54,598 nt of DNA from positions 1-54,598 of the forward strand of contig CALFRR010000100.1 in assembly GCA_937919435.1 (NCBI GenBank), given 5' to 3'. Origin of the DNA: an uncultured Alphaproteobacteria bacterium (GTDB lineage: Bacteria; Pseudomonadota; Alphaproteobacteria; Rhizobiales; Ancalomicrobiaceae). Of the stretch, positions 1 to 8,569 are shown in pieces; the first letter of the stretch is position 1, and every line of letters begins with the position of its first letter. The translations under genes and the position numbers were made by a program. The notes beneath the pieces were generated by a model, which was not told where the DNA came from, searched no databases, and was given only the letters and a program-made list of their open reading frames with translations.

Positions 1-443
1 ATGGTCGGCCGCCGGAAGCGCGACAGGGTCACGCTGATGCCGGTCGGCTCGTGCATCGGCGCCTCCCAGAGGGTCAGGGCGAAGCGAGTCGACGAGGGCA
101 GCGCGCCGATCACCAGGGTCGGCTCGTCGAGTTCGCCCCAGTAGCTCGGACGGATGTAGAGCGCCGCGTCGCGGGCGAAGAGCTTGCGGCCCTCCTCGGC
201 GAGTTCGATGATCTCCTCGCCGCGCAGGGTCGGCTGGAGACCGACGGCGAGCGCCGAGGCGTTCACCCGGTGGCAGTGACGGTCGAGATCGGGAGCGACG
301 CCCTCGAAGGCCCGCGCTCCGTCGAACACCGAAGTGCCGAGCCAGAAGGCATGCGACTGCGGCCCGATCAGCGGCGGATTGCCGTCGATCCAGCGACCGT
401 CGTACCAGGTCCAGTATTTCGGATTCGTCTTCGTCCCGACCAT
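1..443 (-). CDS. Branched-chain amino acid aminotransferase-like protein (class IV PLP fold), N-terminal part only
   Basis: The first 147 codons of a gene that runs off the left edge of the window. The translation starts MVGTKTNPKYWTWYDGRW and contains the segment HAFWLGTSVFDGARAFEG, which is characteristic of class IV (IlvE/BCAT-like) aminotransferases, followed by a conserved IRPSYWG-type stretch. Such enzymes transfer the amino group between branched-chain amino acids and 2-oxoglutarate using PLP in the cytoplasm. The PLP lysine is probably in the missing C-terminal part, so I cannot separate IlvE from D-amino-acid or aryl transaminase relatives. The start is supported by an AGGGG ribosome site about 8 bases upstream. 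An overlapping upstream ATG is out of frame. The gene diverges from the haloacid dehalogenase. Confidence 0.75.
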   Translation of the reverse strand, partial: MVGTKTNPKYWTWYDGRWIDGNPPLIGPQSHAFWLGTSVFDGARAFEGVAPDLDRHCHRVNASALAVGLQPTLRGEEIIELAEEGRKLFARDAALYIRPSYWGELDEPTLVIGALPSSTRFALTLWEAPMHEPTGISVTLSRFRRPT

Positions 444-637
444 CGTGCATCCCCTCTTCGCCGACCGGGGCGGCCGGATGCCGACCCCACCGAGCCTTAT
501 TATACGACCGTACGACGAGATCCCACCCCCTTCGTGGATTCCTGTTCTGCAGGATCCGAAGGCGGTTCACACGGACGGAATTCCGGTCCATGGTGCGGCC
601 GGTTCGGGAACGCCGGTTCGGTGCTGGGGAGCGAGGC

Positions 638-1300
638 ATGGCCCATTCGATCTACGTCTTCGATGCCTACGGCACGCTCTTCGACGTGCATGCGGCGGTG
701 CGCCGGCATGCCGACGAGGTCGGACCGGAGGGTCAGCTCCTGTCGGCCCTGTGGCGGGCCAAGCAGCTCGAATATTCCTGGATGCTGACCATGATGGGCC
801 GCTATCGGGACTTCTGGTCGCTGACCGAGGAGGCACTCGACTACGCCTTCGCCCGCGTCCCCCAGGCCAATCGGGCGAGCCGGGCGGCGCTGCTCGACAG
901 CTACTGGTCGTGCGACGTCCATCCGGACGTACCGGAGGTGCTGACTCAGTTGAAGAGCCGCGGCGCCAAGATCGTCATCCTGTCGAACGGGACACCGCGG
1001 ATGCTGGAGGCGGCCTGCCGGTCGGGCGGCATCTCCGACGTGGTCGACGACATCCTGTCGGTCGAGGACATCCGGGTCTACAAGCCGGATCCGCGGGTCT
1101 ACGACATGGTGGCGACCAAGTATCGGGTGTTCCCGGAAGCGATCTCGTTCCAGTCGTCGAACCGCTGGGACGCCGCCGGGGCGACCGCCTTCGGCTTCCG
1201 CTCGGTCTGGGTCAACCGGACGGGACTGCCGGAGGAGTATCACGACTTCCGGCCGGCGGCGGTGCTGCCGAGTCTCGAAGGGCTCCTGACGCTCGGCTGA
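638..1300 (+). CDS. Haloacid dehalogenase, type II (HAD superfamily)
   Basis: A 220-residue cytoplasmic hydrolase of the L-2-haloacid dehalogenase family, which removes halide from 2-haloalkanoates through an aspartyl ester. Motif I is YVFDAYGTLFDV with the nucleophile at Asp9. Motif II is the ILSNG segment, the conserved Lys lies in RVYKPDPRVYD, and the C-terminal SSNRWDAAGATAFGF block is typical of true type II dehalogenases rather than generic phosphatases. The length fits the family (about 220-230). The start is placed at the second in-frame ATG because a strong GGGGAGCGAGG ribosome site precedes it and it puts motif I near the N-terminus. The natural substrate is unknown; related proteins may act on endogenous metabolites. 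Confidence 0.88.
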   Translation: MAHSIYVFDAYGTLFDVHAAVRRHADEVGPEGQLLSALWRAKQLEYSWMLTMMGRYRDFWSLTEEALDYAFARVPQANRASRAALLDSYWSCDVHPDVPEVLTQLKSRGAKIVILSNGTPRMLEAACRSGGISDVVDDILSVEDIRVYKPDPRVYDMVATKYRVFPEAISFQSSNRWDAAGATAFGFRSVWVNRTGLPEEYHDFRPAAVLPSLEGLLTLG

Positions 1301-1354
1301 GGCCGGCGTCGGGACGAACCACCGCGACCCTGGACCACGAGGGAGGCCGGAGCG

Positions 1355-2377
1355 ATGGACACCAACAGGAACGTCGTACCGGCGCTGGTCGGTCTCGCCG
1401 AGGCTCTGCCGGGACTGGTCTGCGCCTACCGGTTCGACGAAGACGGCGTCGGGCGTCCGCTGACCCCGGACGATCTCGCCGGGGCGCTCGCCGCCAAGAG
1501 CGGCTGGACCTGGTTCCACTTCAACCTCGCCAACGCCCGGGCCCGCGACTGGATCGAGGAGAACGCGCCGCTTCCCGACGCCGCCAAGGAACTGCTGCTC
1601 GACACCGACGACCACCTCTGTCTGATCGCCGAGGACGACACGCTGTTCGGCATCTTCGCCGACTTCCGCCGCGAACTCGATCACGACACGCAGGACATCG
1701 CCCGGCTGAAGTTCGCTCTGCACCGGCGCACCCTGGTCACCGGGCGGCGGCAGGCACTGAACTCGGTCGACGACACCCGCCGGGCGATCGCCCGCGGCGG
1801 CGCCTTCGAGAACGGCGAGGCGCTGCTCGAGCACATCTTCGACACCTTCTCCGCCCAGGTCGCGACCATGGTGCGCGAACTGACCGAGAAGCTCGAGGTG
1901 CTGGAGGAACGGGTGGTCGACGACCGGGTCGATCCCGACGACGTCAAGGTCGGCCCGATCCGCCGCCGGGCGCTCAGGCTCAACCGTCAGGTCGGCGCGC
2001 TCCGGATCCACTTCTCGGCGCTGGTCGAGAACCCGGAACGCGATCTGCCGGAAGACGTCTTCGCGATGACCGAGCGGGTGTCGCTGCGCCTCACCTCGCT
2101 CGGCCGCGACGTCGAGGCGATACAGGAACGGGCGCGGATCATCCAGGAAGAAGTCTCGGCGAAATCGGCCGAGTACATGAACCGTCAGCTCTCGACCCTG
2201 TCGGTGCTGACCGCCCTGTTCATGCCGGCGACGCTGGTCACCGGTCTGTTCGGGATGAACACCCACGGCCTGCCGTTCGACAGCGAAGACGTCGGCTTCT
2301 GGTACGCCTTCCTGGTCTGCGTCGGCGGATCGGGGATCGTCTACCTGATCCTGAGGCGGCTCGGCGTGGTCAAGTGA
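1355..2377 (+). CDS. zntB: Zinc transporter ZntB-like (CorA superfamily)
   Basis: A 340-residue inner-membrane metal transporter. It has a long, acidic, helical cytoplasmic domain (about residues 1-270) followed by two C-terminal membrane helices (about 275-295 and 310-332). The CorA-family GMN signature is present as FGMNTHGLPF right after the first helix. GMN followed by a GLPF/GLPW loop favours ZntB over the magnesium transporter CorA (GMNF/YE), so zinc transport is the preferred call, although the ion cannot be proved from sequence. These proteins form homopentameric funnels. The gene lies about 50 bases after the dehalogenase in the same direction and may be cotranscribed with it. Confidence 0.85.
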   Translation: MDTNRNVVPALVGLAEALPGLVCAYRFDEDGVGRPLTPDDLAGALAAKSGWTWFHFNLANARARDWIEENAPLPDAAKELLLDTDDHLCLIAEDDTLFGIFADFRRELDHDTQDIARLKFALHRRTLVTGRRQALNSVDDTRRAIARGGAFENGEALLEHIFDTFSAQVATMVRELTEKLEVLEERVVDDRVDPDDVKVGPIRRRALRLNRQVGALRIHFSALVENPERDLPEDVFAMTERVSLRLTSLGRDVEAIQERARIIQEEVSAKSAEYMNRQLSTLSVLTALFMPATLVTGLFGMNTHGLPFDSEDVGFWYAFLVCVGGSGIVYLILRRLGVVK

Positions 2378-2403
2378 CCGGCGGGCGCTCCCGCCACCCC
2401 TCC

Positions 2404-2470
2404 CCCACCGGCGCATCGCGGACCCCACCGGCGCATCGCGGACCCCACCGGCGCATCGCGGACCCGACGG
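2404..2470. repeat. Short tandem repeat, 20-bp unit, about 3.3 copies
   Basis: The unit GCGCATCGCGGACCCCACCG occurs exactly at 2411-2430 and 2431-2450, and with small changes at 2451-2470. A partial copy (CCCACCG) precedes them. It sits in the 122-bp gap between two convergent genes (zntB-like and the M20 dipeptidase), so it could form part of a bidirectional terminator or be a slippage-prone neutral repeat. The unit length is not a multiple of three and no reading frame crosses it on either strand. Confidence 0.85.
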
Positions 2471-2499
2471 CGGCCGGAGCCGCCGCCGGAAGTGCGGGA

Positions 2500-3885
2500 T
2501 CACTCGGCGAGCTTCGTCAGGATCCGCGCCCAGGAGCGGATGCCCTTGTGGTAGCTCTCGAGGTCGTACTTCTCGTTCGGCGAATGGACGCGGTCGTCGT
2601 CGAGGCCGAAACCGACCAGCAGCGAGCGCATGCCGAGGATCGTCTCGAAGGCGCCGACCACCGGGATCGAGCCGCCACCGCCGATCACCAGCGCCGGCAC
2701 GCCCCATTCCTCGCCGAGGGCGGAGAGCCCGAGCGCCAGCCAACGGTCGTCCCAGGGCAGCGCCAGACCCGGGCTGCCGCCGTGCGGATGGAACTCGACG
2801 GTGGCGTCCGGCGGCAGCCGATCGCGGACGTGCTGACGGAAGGCCTCGCGGATCTTCACCGGATCCTGGCCGACGACCAGACGGAACGACACCTTGGCCG
2901 AAGCGGCGGCGGGCAGCACGGTCTTGAAGCCGTCGCCGGTGTAGCCGCCGACGATGCCGTTGAACTCGCAGGTCGGGCGGGCCCAGACCTGTTCGAGGAT
3001 CGAGCGGCCGACCTCGCCGGCGCTGGTCTTCAGCCCGACCGGACCGAGGAAGGTCTTCTCGGTGGTGCCGAGCGCCTCCCAGGATTCCCACACCGCCTCG
3101 GGCAGTTCGGCGACGCCGTCGTAGAAGCCGGGCAGAGTGACCGCGCCGTCGTCGTCGTGGAGCTCGGCGAGGACGTGGGTGAGGATCCGGATCGGGTTCC
3201 AGGCGGGACCACCGAACAGGCCGGAATGGAGATCACGGTCGGAACAGGTGATGGTCACCTGCTCGCCGACCAGACCACGCAGCGACGCGGTGATCGCCGG
3301 GCGGCCGCGGGCCCACATGTTGGTGTCGCAGACCAGCGCCACGTCGTGGGAGAGTTCGCTCTTGTGCGCCTCGAGATAGGGCAGCAGCGACGGCGAACCG
3401 GACTCCTCCTCGCCTTCCAGCAGCACGGTGATCCGCACCGGCAGGCTGCCGTCCTCGGCGATCAGCGCGCGCACCGCCTCGAGGATGGTCAGCGCCTGTC
3501 CCTTGTCGTCGGCGGCACCGCGGCCGAGGATCACCTTCACGCCGTCCTGTTCCTCGATCTTCGGATCGAAGGGGTCGTAGCGCCAGAGCGACATCGGATC
3601 GACCGGCTGGACGTCGTAGTGCCCGTAGAACAGGACATGGCGATCGGCGTTCTTCACCGGGCCGGTCCAGTGGGCGATGACCATCGGATGGCCGGGGGTC
3701 TCGTCGAGCCGCGCCTCGAAGCCGAGTTCGACGAGTTCGGCGACGCACCATTCGCCGGCCTTGCGGACCTCGTCACGGAACACCGGATCGGCGGAGATCG
3801 ACTTCAGCCGAACGAAGGCGAAGAGCCGTTCCAGGCTCTTCGGCAGGTCGGCGTCGATGCGGGCGAGGACGTTGTCGAGCGACAT
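2500..3885 (-). CDS. M20 family dipeptidase / metallopeptidase
   Basis: A 461-residue cytoplasmic zinc peptidase of the ArgE/DapE/CPG2/CNDP family. The metal-binding signatures are GHYDVQP (His89, Asp91), GRGAADDKG (Asp126, bridging) and LEGEEESGS (catalytic and metal-binding Glu around 159-160). A dimerisation-type domain follows (about 200-330). The intact motifs and full length suggest an active dipeptidase-like enzyme; the substrate (dipeptide, acyl amino acid or similar) is not resolved. The start has an AGAGG ribosome site. It lies 43 bp downstream of the DUF853 ATPase gene on the same strand, so the two may be cotranscribed, although their functions are not obviously linked. Confidence 0.88.
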   Translation of the reverse strand: MSLDNVLARIDADLPKSLERLFAFVRLKSISADPVFRDEVRKAGEWCVAELVELGFEARLDETPGHPMVIAHWTGPVKNADRHVLFYGHYDVQPVDPMSLWRYDPFDPKIEEQDGVKVILGRGAADDKGQALTILEAVRALIAEDGSLPVRITVLLEGEEESGSPSLLPYLEAHKSELSHDVALVCDTNMWARGRPAITASLRGLVGEQVTITCSDRDLHSGLFGGPAWNPIRILTHVLAELHDDDGAVTLPGFYDGVAELPEAVWESWEALGTTEKTFLGPVGLKTSAGEVGRSILEQVWARPTCEFNGIVGGYTGDGFKTVLPAAASAKVSFRLVVGQDPVKIREAFRQHVRDRLPPDATVEFHPHGGSPGLALPWDDRWLALGLSALGEEWGVPALVIGGGGSIPVVGAFETILGMRSLLVGFGLDDDRVHSPNEKYDLESYHKGIRSWARILTKLAE

Positions 3886-3928
3886 CGGGGTACCTCTGGA
3901 CGATTTCGGGAACGGGTGAAAGGAAGGT

Positions 3929-5458
3929 TCAACGGCGCAGCAGCGATCCGAGGACGCCGCGTACCAGCGCGTTGCCGATCTGGCGGCCGGCGGCCGACGC
4001 CGCCGAGCGGGCGGCCGAGGTGATCATCGCCTCGCCGATGGTCTTCGATCGCGGCCCGCCGGTGCGGGTGCCGGCGAGATCGCCGACCGTCGAGAGTACG
4101 CCGCCGAGGACGGACTCGAAGAAGCCGCCGCCGGCACTCGGAGCGGCCGGATCGGAGGTGGGCGCGGTCGCCCGGCCGCCGGCGCGGTCGGCCAGCATCT
4201 CGAAGGCGGAGACCCGGTCGATCGCCCGATCGTAACGGCCGGCGAGCGGCGAAGCGGCGATCACGCCCGCCCGTTCGGCCGGCGAGAGCGGCCCGACCCG
4301 GGCTTCCGGCGGGCGGATCAGGGTGCGCTGGACCACCGACGGGATGCCCTTGGCGTGCAGCATCGAGACCAGTGCCTCGCCGACGGCGAGCTCGGTGATC
4401 GCCTTCTCGGTCGAGAACTTCGGGTTCTGACGGAAGGTCTCCGCGGCGGCGCGCACCGCCTTCTGTTCCTTCGGGGTGAAGGCGCGCAGCGCGTGCTGGA
4501 TGCGGTTGCCGAGCTGGGCGGAGACGCTGTCGGGCACGTCGAGCGGGTTCTGGGTGACGAAGAAGACGCCGACGCCCTTCGAGCGGATCAGGCGGACCAC
4601 CTGCTCGATCTTGGCGAGCAGCGCCGGCGGCGCCTCGTCGAACAGCAGATGCGCCTCGTCGAAGAAGAAGACGAGCTTCGGCCGATCGAGATCGCCGACC
4701 TCCGGCAGTTCCTCGAACAGCTCGGAGAGCAGCCAGAGAAGGAAGGTCGCATAGAGCTTCGGATTGGCCATCAGCCGGTCGGCGGCGAGCACGTTGATCC
4801 GGCCGCGGCCCTGCGGATCGGTGGCGACGAGATCGCGGACGTCGAGGCCGGGCTCACCGAAGAAGGCGTCGGCGTTCTGGTTCTCGAGCACCAGCAGCTG
4901 GCGCTGGAGGGCGCCGACGCTGGCCTTGGAGACGTTGCCCCACTTCAGCGTCAGCTCGTCGGCCCGCTCGGCGACATGGGCGAGGACGGCGCGCAGATCC
5001 TTCAGATCGAGGAGCAGCAGCCCCTCCTCGTCGGCGAGCCGGAAGACGATGTTGAGCACGCCCTCCTGGACCTCGTTGAGCCCCATCAGGCGGGAGAGCA
5101 GCAGCGGCCCCATCTCCGAGACGGTGGCGCGGATGCGGTGGCCGGCCTCGCCGAACAGGTCCCAGAACACCACCGGAAAGGTCTTCGGCGTCCAGTCGGA
5201 AAATCCGATCTCCTTCGACCGCGCGTCGATCCAGTCCCGGTGGACGCCGGGGGCGGCGATGCCGGAGAGGTCGCCCTTGACGTCGGCGGCGAAGACCGAG
5301 ACGCCGGCCGCCGAAAGCCCTTCGGCGAGCACCTGCAGCGACACCGTCTTGCCGGTGCCGGTGGCGCCGGTGACCAGGCCGTGCCGGTTGGCGAGACGCA
5401 GTTCGAGCCACTCGTCCTCGACGCTCCGGCCGAGCCACACGCCACCGTCGATCTTCAT
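3929..5458 (-). CDS. HerA-like / DUF853 family ATPase
   Basis: A 509-residue ATPase of the DUF853 (helicase HerA-like, E. coli YjgR) family. Walker A is GATGTGKT at residues 31-38. Walker B is LVFFFDEAHLLFDEA near residue 260. A later segment, GVFFVTQNPLDVPDSV, is the usual sensor region, and a C-terminal low-complexity tail is typical. The fold is that of hexameric FtsK/HerA motors; the cellular role of this family is unsettled. The open frame extends upstream, but the start is set at MKIDGGVWLG because a GGGAGG ribosome site precedes it and the upstream extension is compositionally random. It diverges from the glycine-rich protein at 5656 and runs into the M20 gene. Confidence 0.87.
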   Translation of the reverse strand: MKIDGGVWLGRSVEDEWLELRLANRHGLVTGATGTGKTVSLQVLAEGLSAAGVSVFAADVKGDLSGIAAPGVHRDWIDARSKEIGFSDWTPKTFPVVFWDLFGEAGHRIRATVSEMGPLLLSRLMGLNEVQEGVLNIVFRLADEEGLLLLDLKDLRAVLAHVAERADELTLKWGNVSKASVGALQRQLLVLENQNADAFFGEPGLDVRDLVATDPQGRGRINVLAADRLMANPKLYATFLLWLLSELFEELPEVGDLDRPKLVFFFDEAHLLFDEAPPALLAKIEQVVRLIRSKGVGVFFVTQNPLDVPDSVSAQLGNRIQHALRAFTPKEQKAVRAAAETFRQNPKFSTEKAITELAVGEALVSMLHAKGIPSVVQRTLIRPPEARVGPLSPAERAGVIAASPLAGRYDRAIDRVSAFEMLADRAGGRATAPTSDPAAPSAGGGFFESVLGGVLSTVGDLAGTRTGGPRSKTIGEAMITSAARSAASAAGRQIGNALVRGVLGSLLRR

Positions 5459-5655
5459 TCCGGCCCTCCCGTCGGATCCCCTCCCCATATAGGCCGGCCC
5501 GGCCGGCTTGGAAACCGGCCGCGCGCACCGCAGCCCGTCCGCCATCGGGGCGAAGCGCCCGTCGGCCCTTGCGTTTCGGATTTGCGCCATGCCACATGAC
5601 GACGATCCGGGGCGCCGTCCGGCCGCTCCGAGACGCCGACGAACGGGGGCGGACC

Positions 5656-6111
5656 ATGCAGGATCTGATCGAGAAGCTCGCGGCGCAGGCCGGCATCGAC
5701 CCGGCGCTGAGCGAGAAGGCGACGGCGATGGTGGTCGGCTTCGTCGCGAACAACGCTTCGCCCGAGCTCGCCGACCAGCTCCGGCAGTATCTTCCGAACT
5801 TCGACGCGCTGGCGGAGGCCGGCGCGGCGCACACGGCGGCGGCGAGCGCCGGCGACGGGCTCGCGGGTGGGCTGGGCGGCCTGTTCTCCGGCGGCGGTCT
5901 CGCCGGGGCGCTCGGCGGCCTGATCGGCGGCGACGGACCGCTCGGCGAGGCGATGGCGCTGATCGGCCATCTCGGACGCGACGGCATCGATCTCGACCAG
6001 ATCCGGGGCCTCGCCTCCGGGCTCCTCGACCATCTGCGGGATAACGGCGGCGGCGAGGTGGTCGACCGTTTCCTCGCGGAGATCCCCGGCGCCTCGCATC
6101 TCCTCGGCTGA
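5656..6111 (+). CDS. Small glycine-rich helical protein of unknown function
   Basis: A 151-residue protein without signal peptide or membrane segment. The N-terminal 55 residues look helical (LIEKLAAQAGIDPALSEK). A Gly/Leu-rich low-complexity centre follows (about 65-105, repeated GGL and LGG), then a second helical segment ending VVDRFLAEIPGASHLLG. The layout recalls small alphaproteobacterial DUF2780-like proteins, but I cannot confirm a family. The start was chosen at MQDLIEK, which has a GGGGGCGG purine tract upstream; an upstream in-frame ATG at 5569 gives an arginine-rich extension that looks non-coding. It is divergent from the DUF853 gene and followed by the DUF4332-like gene. Confidence 0.7.
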   Translation: MQDLIEKLAAQAGIDPALSEKATAMVVGFVANNASPELADQLRQYLPNFDALAEAGAAHTAAASAGDGLAGGLGGLFSGGGLAGALGGLIGGDGPLGEAMALIGHLGRDGIDLDQIRGLASGLLDHLRDNGGGEVVDRFLAEIPGASHLLG

Positions 6112-6266
6112 CGCGGACACGCCCGACGCCGGGCCACCTTCCGCAGGGTTCGACTGAAGCGGCGGTTGAAGAATCACCGGTTCCGCGGTGAACTCGACCT
6201 CGCGCGATCGTCGTCCCGCCCGCGGGCGGAGGATCACCCGGTGGCGCGTGCAAGAGGGAGTGAAGC

Positions 6267-6671
6267 ATGACCAACATCGCCACCATCGAAGGGATCGGAC
6301 CGGTCTACGCCGAGAAGCTCGCCGCCGTCGGGGCCAAGACCGTCGAGATCTTCCTCGAGCGGGCCAAAGATCCGAAGGGCCGCAAGACCCTCGCGGAAGC
6401 GACGGGCATCGACGAGAGCCGGATCCTGAAGTGGGCGAACAAGGCCGACCTGATGCGGATCAAGGGCGTCGGCGAGGAGTATTCCGATCTGCTCGAGGCC
6501 GCCGGCGTCGACACGGTCAAGGAACTGAAGCATCGCAAGGCCGAGAACCTCCACGCCAAGATGGAAGAGGTCAACGCCGAGAAGAAGCTGGTCCGCCAGA
6601 CCCCGAGTCTGAAGTCGGTGACCGAGTGGATCGATCAGGCCAAGGAACTGCCGCCGGTCCTGACCTACTGA
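6267..6671 (+). CDS. DUF4332-like helix-hairpin-helix protein
   Basis: A 134-residue soluble protein. Two helix-hairpin-helix-like motifs are visible: IEGIGPVYAEKLAAVGAKT near the N-terminus and IKGVGEEYSDLLEAAGVDT around residues 68-86. This pattern matches DUF4332 proteins, which resemble the DNA- or RNA-binding HhH region of ribosomal S13, topoisomerase and polymerase families. The C-terminus (KLVRQTPSLKSVTEWIDQAKELPPVLTY) is also conserved-looking. Nucleic-acid binding is an inference from the motif; no enzymatic residues are visible. A GAGGG-type ribosome site lies just before the ATG. A strong hairpin follows about 50 bp after the stop. Confidence 0.8.
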   Translation: MTNIATIEGIGPVYAEKLAAVGAKTVEIFLERAKDPKGRKTLAEATGIDESRILKWANKADLMRIKGVGEEYSDLLEAAGVDTVKELKHRKAENLHAKMEEVNAEKKLVRQTPSLKSVTEWIDQAKELPPVLTY

Positions 6672-6720
6672 CCCGTCGCCCGCGCCGGTCCGCCGGCGCC
6701 ACACGCTCGGCCGTCATGCC

Positions 6721-6745
6721 CCCGGACGATCCGAGATCGTCCGGG
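6721..6745 (+). terminator. Hairpin after the DUF4332-like gene
   Basis: A perfect 10-bp stem (CCCGGACGAT / ATCGTCCGGG) with a 5-base loop, 50 bp after the DUF4332-like stop and 33 bp before the alginate lyase start. It lacks a clear T-run, so it may be a weak terminator or a processing and stability hairpin. Confidence 0.55.
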
Positions 6746-6777
6746 AGTGTGGTATTCGGTCCGTCGGAGGACGGATC

Positions 6778-7830
6778 ATGACGACGGGACGAAGCTCGGC
6801 GCGGCGATCGGCGACGGCGACCCGGATCGGGCCGGCGCGGATCCTCGGACCCGCCGCGATCGGCTCGGGGATCGCCGGTCTGGTCGCGGCGAGCACGGCG
6901 TTCGCGGCCTGCCCCACGGACCTGCCGGTGGTTCGCGACATCGCGGCCGAGGCCTTCTACACCGATGCGCGTCATTCGATCGTCGATCCGGAGGCGGTGA
7001 AGCGCAACCGCGCCTCGCTCCAGGCGCTCGACAGGTCGCTGTGGCAGATCCTCGCCCGCTCGAACGCCCATCTGACCAGCGGATCGCGCGCGGAGGCGGT
7101 CTGTGCGCTCGGACTTCTCGCCGGTCAGGCGCGCGGCGGCGCGATGCTCGGCGCGACCTCCTCGATGCAGGCCGGTTACGAGCGCAAGTGGCGCACCGCC
7201 GGCATGGCGATCGTCTATCTGGCGCTGAGACCGCAGGCGGAGGCGGCGCAGCGGGCGGAGATCGAACCGTGGCTCGCGGCGCTGGCCGACCGGGTCGAGG
7301 CGACCGACACCCGTCCGGCGAACTGGAACAACCATCACTACTGGATCGGTCTGGTGGCCACCGCGGTCGGTGCGGCGACCGACGACGCGGCGCGGTTCGC
7401 GCGTGGGCGGAAGGCCTTCGACGACGGCCTCGCGGCGATCGCGGCCGACGGCACCCTGCCGCGGGAGCTGGAACGCGGGGTCAGGGCGCTGCACTACCAC
7501 GCCTATGCCGCGGCGCCGCTGGTGCTCTCGGCGGAGATCGCGGCACGGCGCGGCGAGGACTGGTGGAGCCGGGGCGACCACGCCCTGCGCCGCCTGGTCG
7601 ACCGGGTCGCCGCCGGCATCGCCGATCCGGACGGCTTCGCCCGACGGGTCGGGATGCCGATCGAGGTGCCGGACGCCGGCACCGTCGCCTGGGCCGCCTT
7701 CGTCGAACGTCGTTTTCCCGACGCCCCGCGCTTTCCGGCGGGTCCGCGGCGGTACTCCTGGCTCGGCGGCGACCTCGCGGCGCTCGCCGCCGCCTGGGTC
7801 CCGGCGGCCGGTGCACCGGGCCGCCGGTGA
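6778..7830 (+). CDS. Alginate lyase family protein (PL5, AlgL-like), exported
   Basis: A 350-residue protein with an arginine-rich start, a hydrophobic stretch (about 25-43) and an AFAAC boundary, consistent with a signal peptide (possibly lipidated at the Cys). The mature part is an alpha-barrel lyase like AlgL. The family signature NWNNHHYW is at residues 182-189, followed by DGTLPRELERGVRALHYHAY with catalytic-type His and Tyr at 239-241. AlgL cleaves poly-beta-D-mannuronate by beta-elimination in the periplasm, normally inside an alginate biosynthesis operon. No alg genes are visible here, so the substrate may be another uronate polymer. Start: GGAGGA ribosome site. It converges on the LuxR gene with a 4-bp gap. 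Confidence 0.82.
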   Translation: MTTGRSSARRSATATRIGPARILGPAAIGSGIAGLVAASTAFAACPTDLPVVRDIAAEAFYTDARHSIVDPEAVKRNRASLQALDRSLWQILARSNAHLTSGSRAEAVCALGLLAGQARGGAMLGATSSMQAGYERKWRTAGMAIVYLALRPQAEAAQRAEIEPWLAALADRVEATDTRPANWNNHHYWIGLVATAVGAATDDAARFARGRKAFDDGLAAIAADGTLPRELERGVRALHYHAYAAAPLVLSAEIAARRGEDWWSRGDHALRRLVDRVAAGIADPDGFARRVGMPIEVPDAGTVAWAAFVERRFPDAPRFPAGPRRYSWLGGDLAALAAAWVPAAGAPGRR

Positions 7831-7834
7831 ACCG

Positions 7835-8569
7835 TCAGAGACAGATCTGGCCGTAGCGCAGTGCCTCGACCACGGTCTGGGTCTTGTTGGTGGCGTTCAT
7901 CTTGTCGCAGGCGTTCTGCAGGTGGGCATGGACGGTGCGCTGCGAGATCTCCAGGCGCTCGGCGATCTCGGCCGCGGTCTTGCCGCCAGCCGAGAGGGTC
8001 AGCACCAGACGTTCGCGATCCGAGAGATCGCCCGGCCGGTTGGTGTCGAGACGACCGACTTCGATCAGCGTGCGGAAGGCGGAGAGACAGAAGTGTTCGA
8101 GCCCGGCCATCCCGGCGGGATCGAAGCCGAGTCGCGGCCCGGCGATCACCACACAGGCCTGATAGGGCGCGAGGTCGTGGATCGGCACCGCGACGAAGCG
8201 GTTGGCGAGACCTCCGGCGGCGATCACCAACGGCGAGAGTTCCAGATCGTCGGGCGGGCCGAAGGCGCCCGGCGGCAGTTCGGACTGCCCGAAGACGAAG
8301 GCCCGACGCGCCGAGAGGCAGCGGCGGAGCAGCGGATCGGTGGCGGCGACATCGATGACGTGCCCGCCGGATCGGACGTCGGGCCAGACGATCCGAAGGA
8401 TCAGACGGTTCGCCGCGCGACGAGGGAGCGGCAGCCCCGTGATCAACACATGGCTGGCGCCCTGACGACGCAATCTTCGTTCAAAAGTCTCCAGAACACG
8501 GTCGGCTTCTCTCAAGGATGAAACCAGAACCGCATCATCGAAGAGGTCGATCGGAATTCCTTCATTCAT
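7835..8569 (-). CDS. LuxR family transcriptional regulator (LuxR solo)
   Basis: A 244-residue regulator with an N-terminal autoinducer-type domain (about 10-170) and a C-terminal LuxR helix-turn-helix (LSDRERLVLTLSAGGKTAAEIAERL, then ISQRTVHAHLQNACDKMNATNKTQ, about 180-240). The ligand domain keeps the Asp-Pro of the acyl-homoserine-lactone pocket (TDPLLRR), but the usual aromatic residues around it (Trp57, Tyr61, Trp85 in TraR numbering) are not evident. No luxI is in the window, so it is a solo that may sense a different ligand. The ATG has no good ribosome site and overlaps an inverted repeat, so the start is uncertain. Confidence 0.85.
   Translation of the reverse strand: MNEGIPIDLFDDAVLVSSLREADRVLETFERRLRRQGASHVLITGLPLPRRAANRLILRIVWPDVRSGGHVIDVAATDPLLRRCLSARRAFVFGQSELPPGAFGPPDDLELSPLVIAAGGLANRFVAVPIHDLAPYQACVVIAGPRLGFDPAGMAGLEHFCLSAFRTLIEVGRLDTNRPGDLSDRERLVLTLSAGGKTAAEIAERLEISQRTVHAHLQNACDKMNATNKTQTVVEALRYGQICL

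Noticed and set aside
2404..2470. A CRISPR array
   Set aside because: Repeats are directly adjacent with no spacers and only about three copies.
334..4023. A 1229-codon open frame on the plus strand
   Set aside because: It crosses zntB-like and dehalogenase genes and the M20 gene in other frames, is Arg/Gly/Pro-rich without domains, and is a high-GC shadow.
6778..8569. A complete quorum-sensing or alginate operon
   Set aside because: No luxI and no alginate polymerase, export or epimerase genes anywhere in the window.
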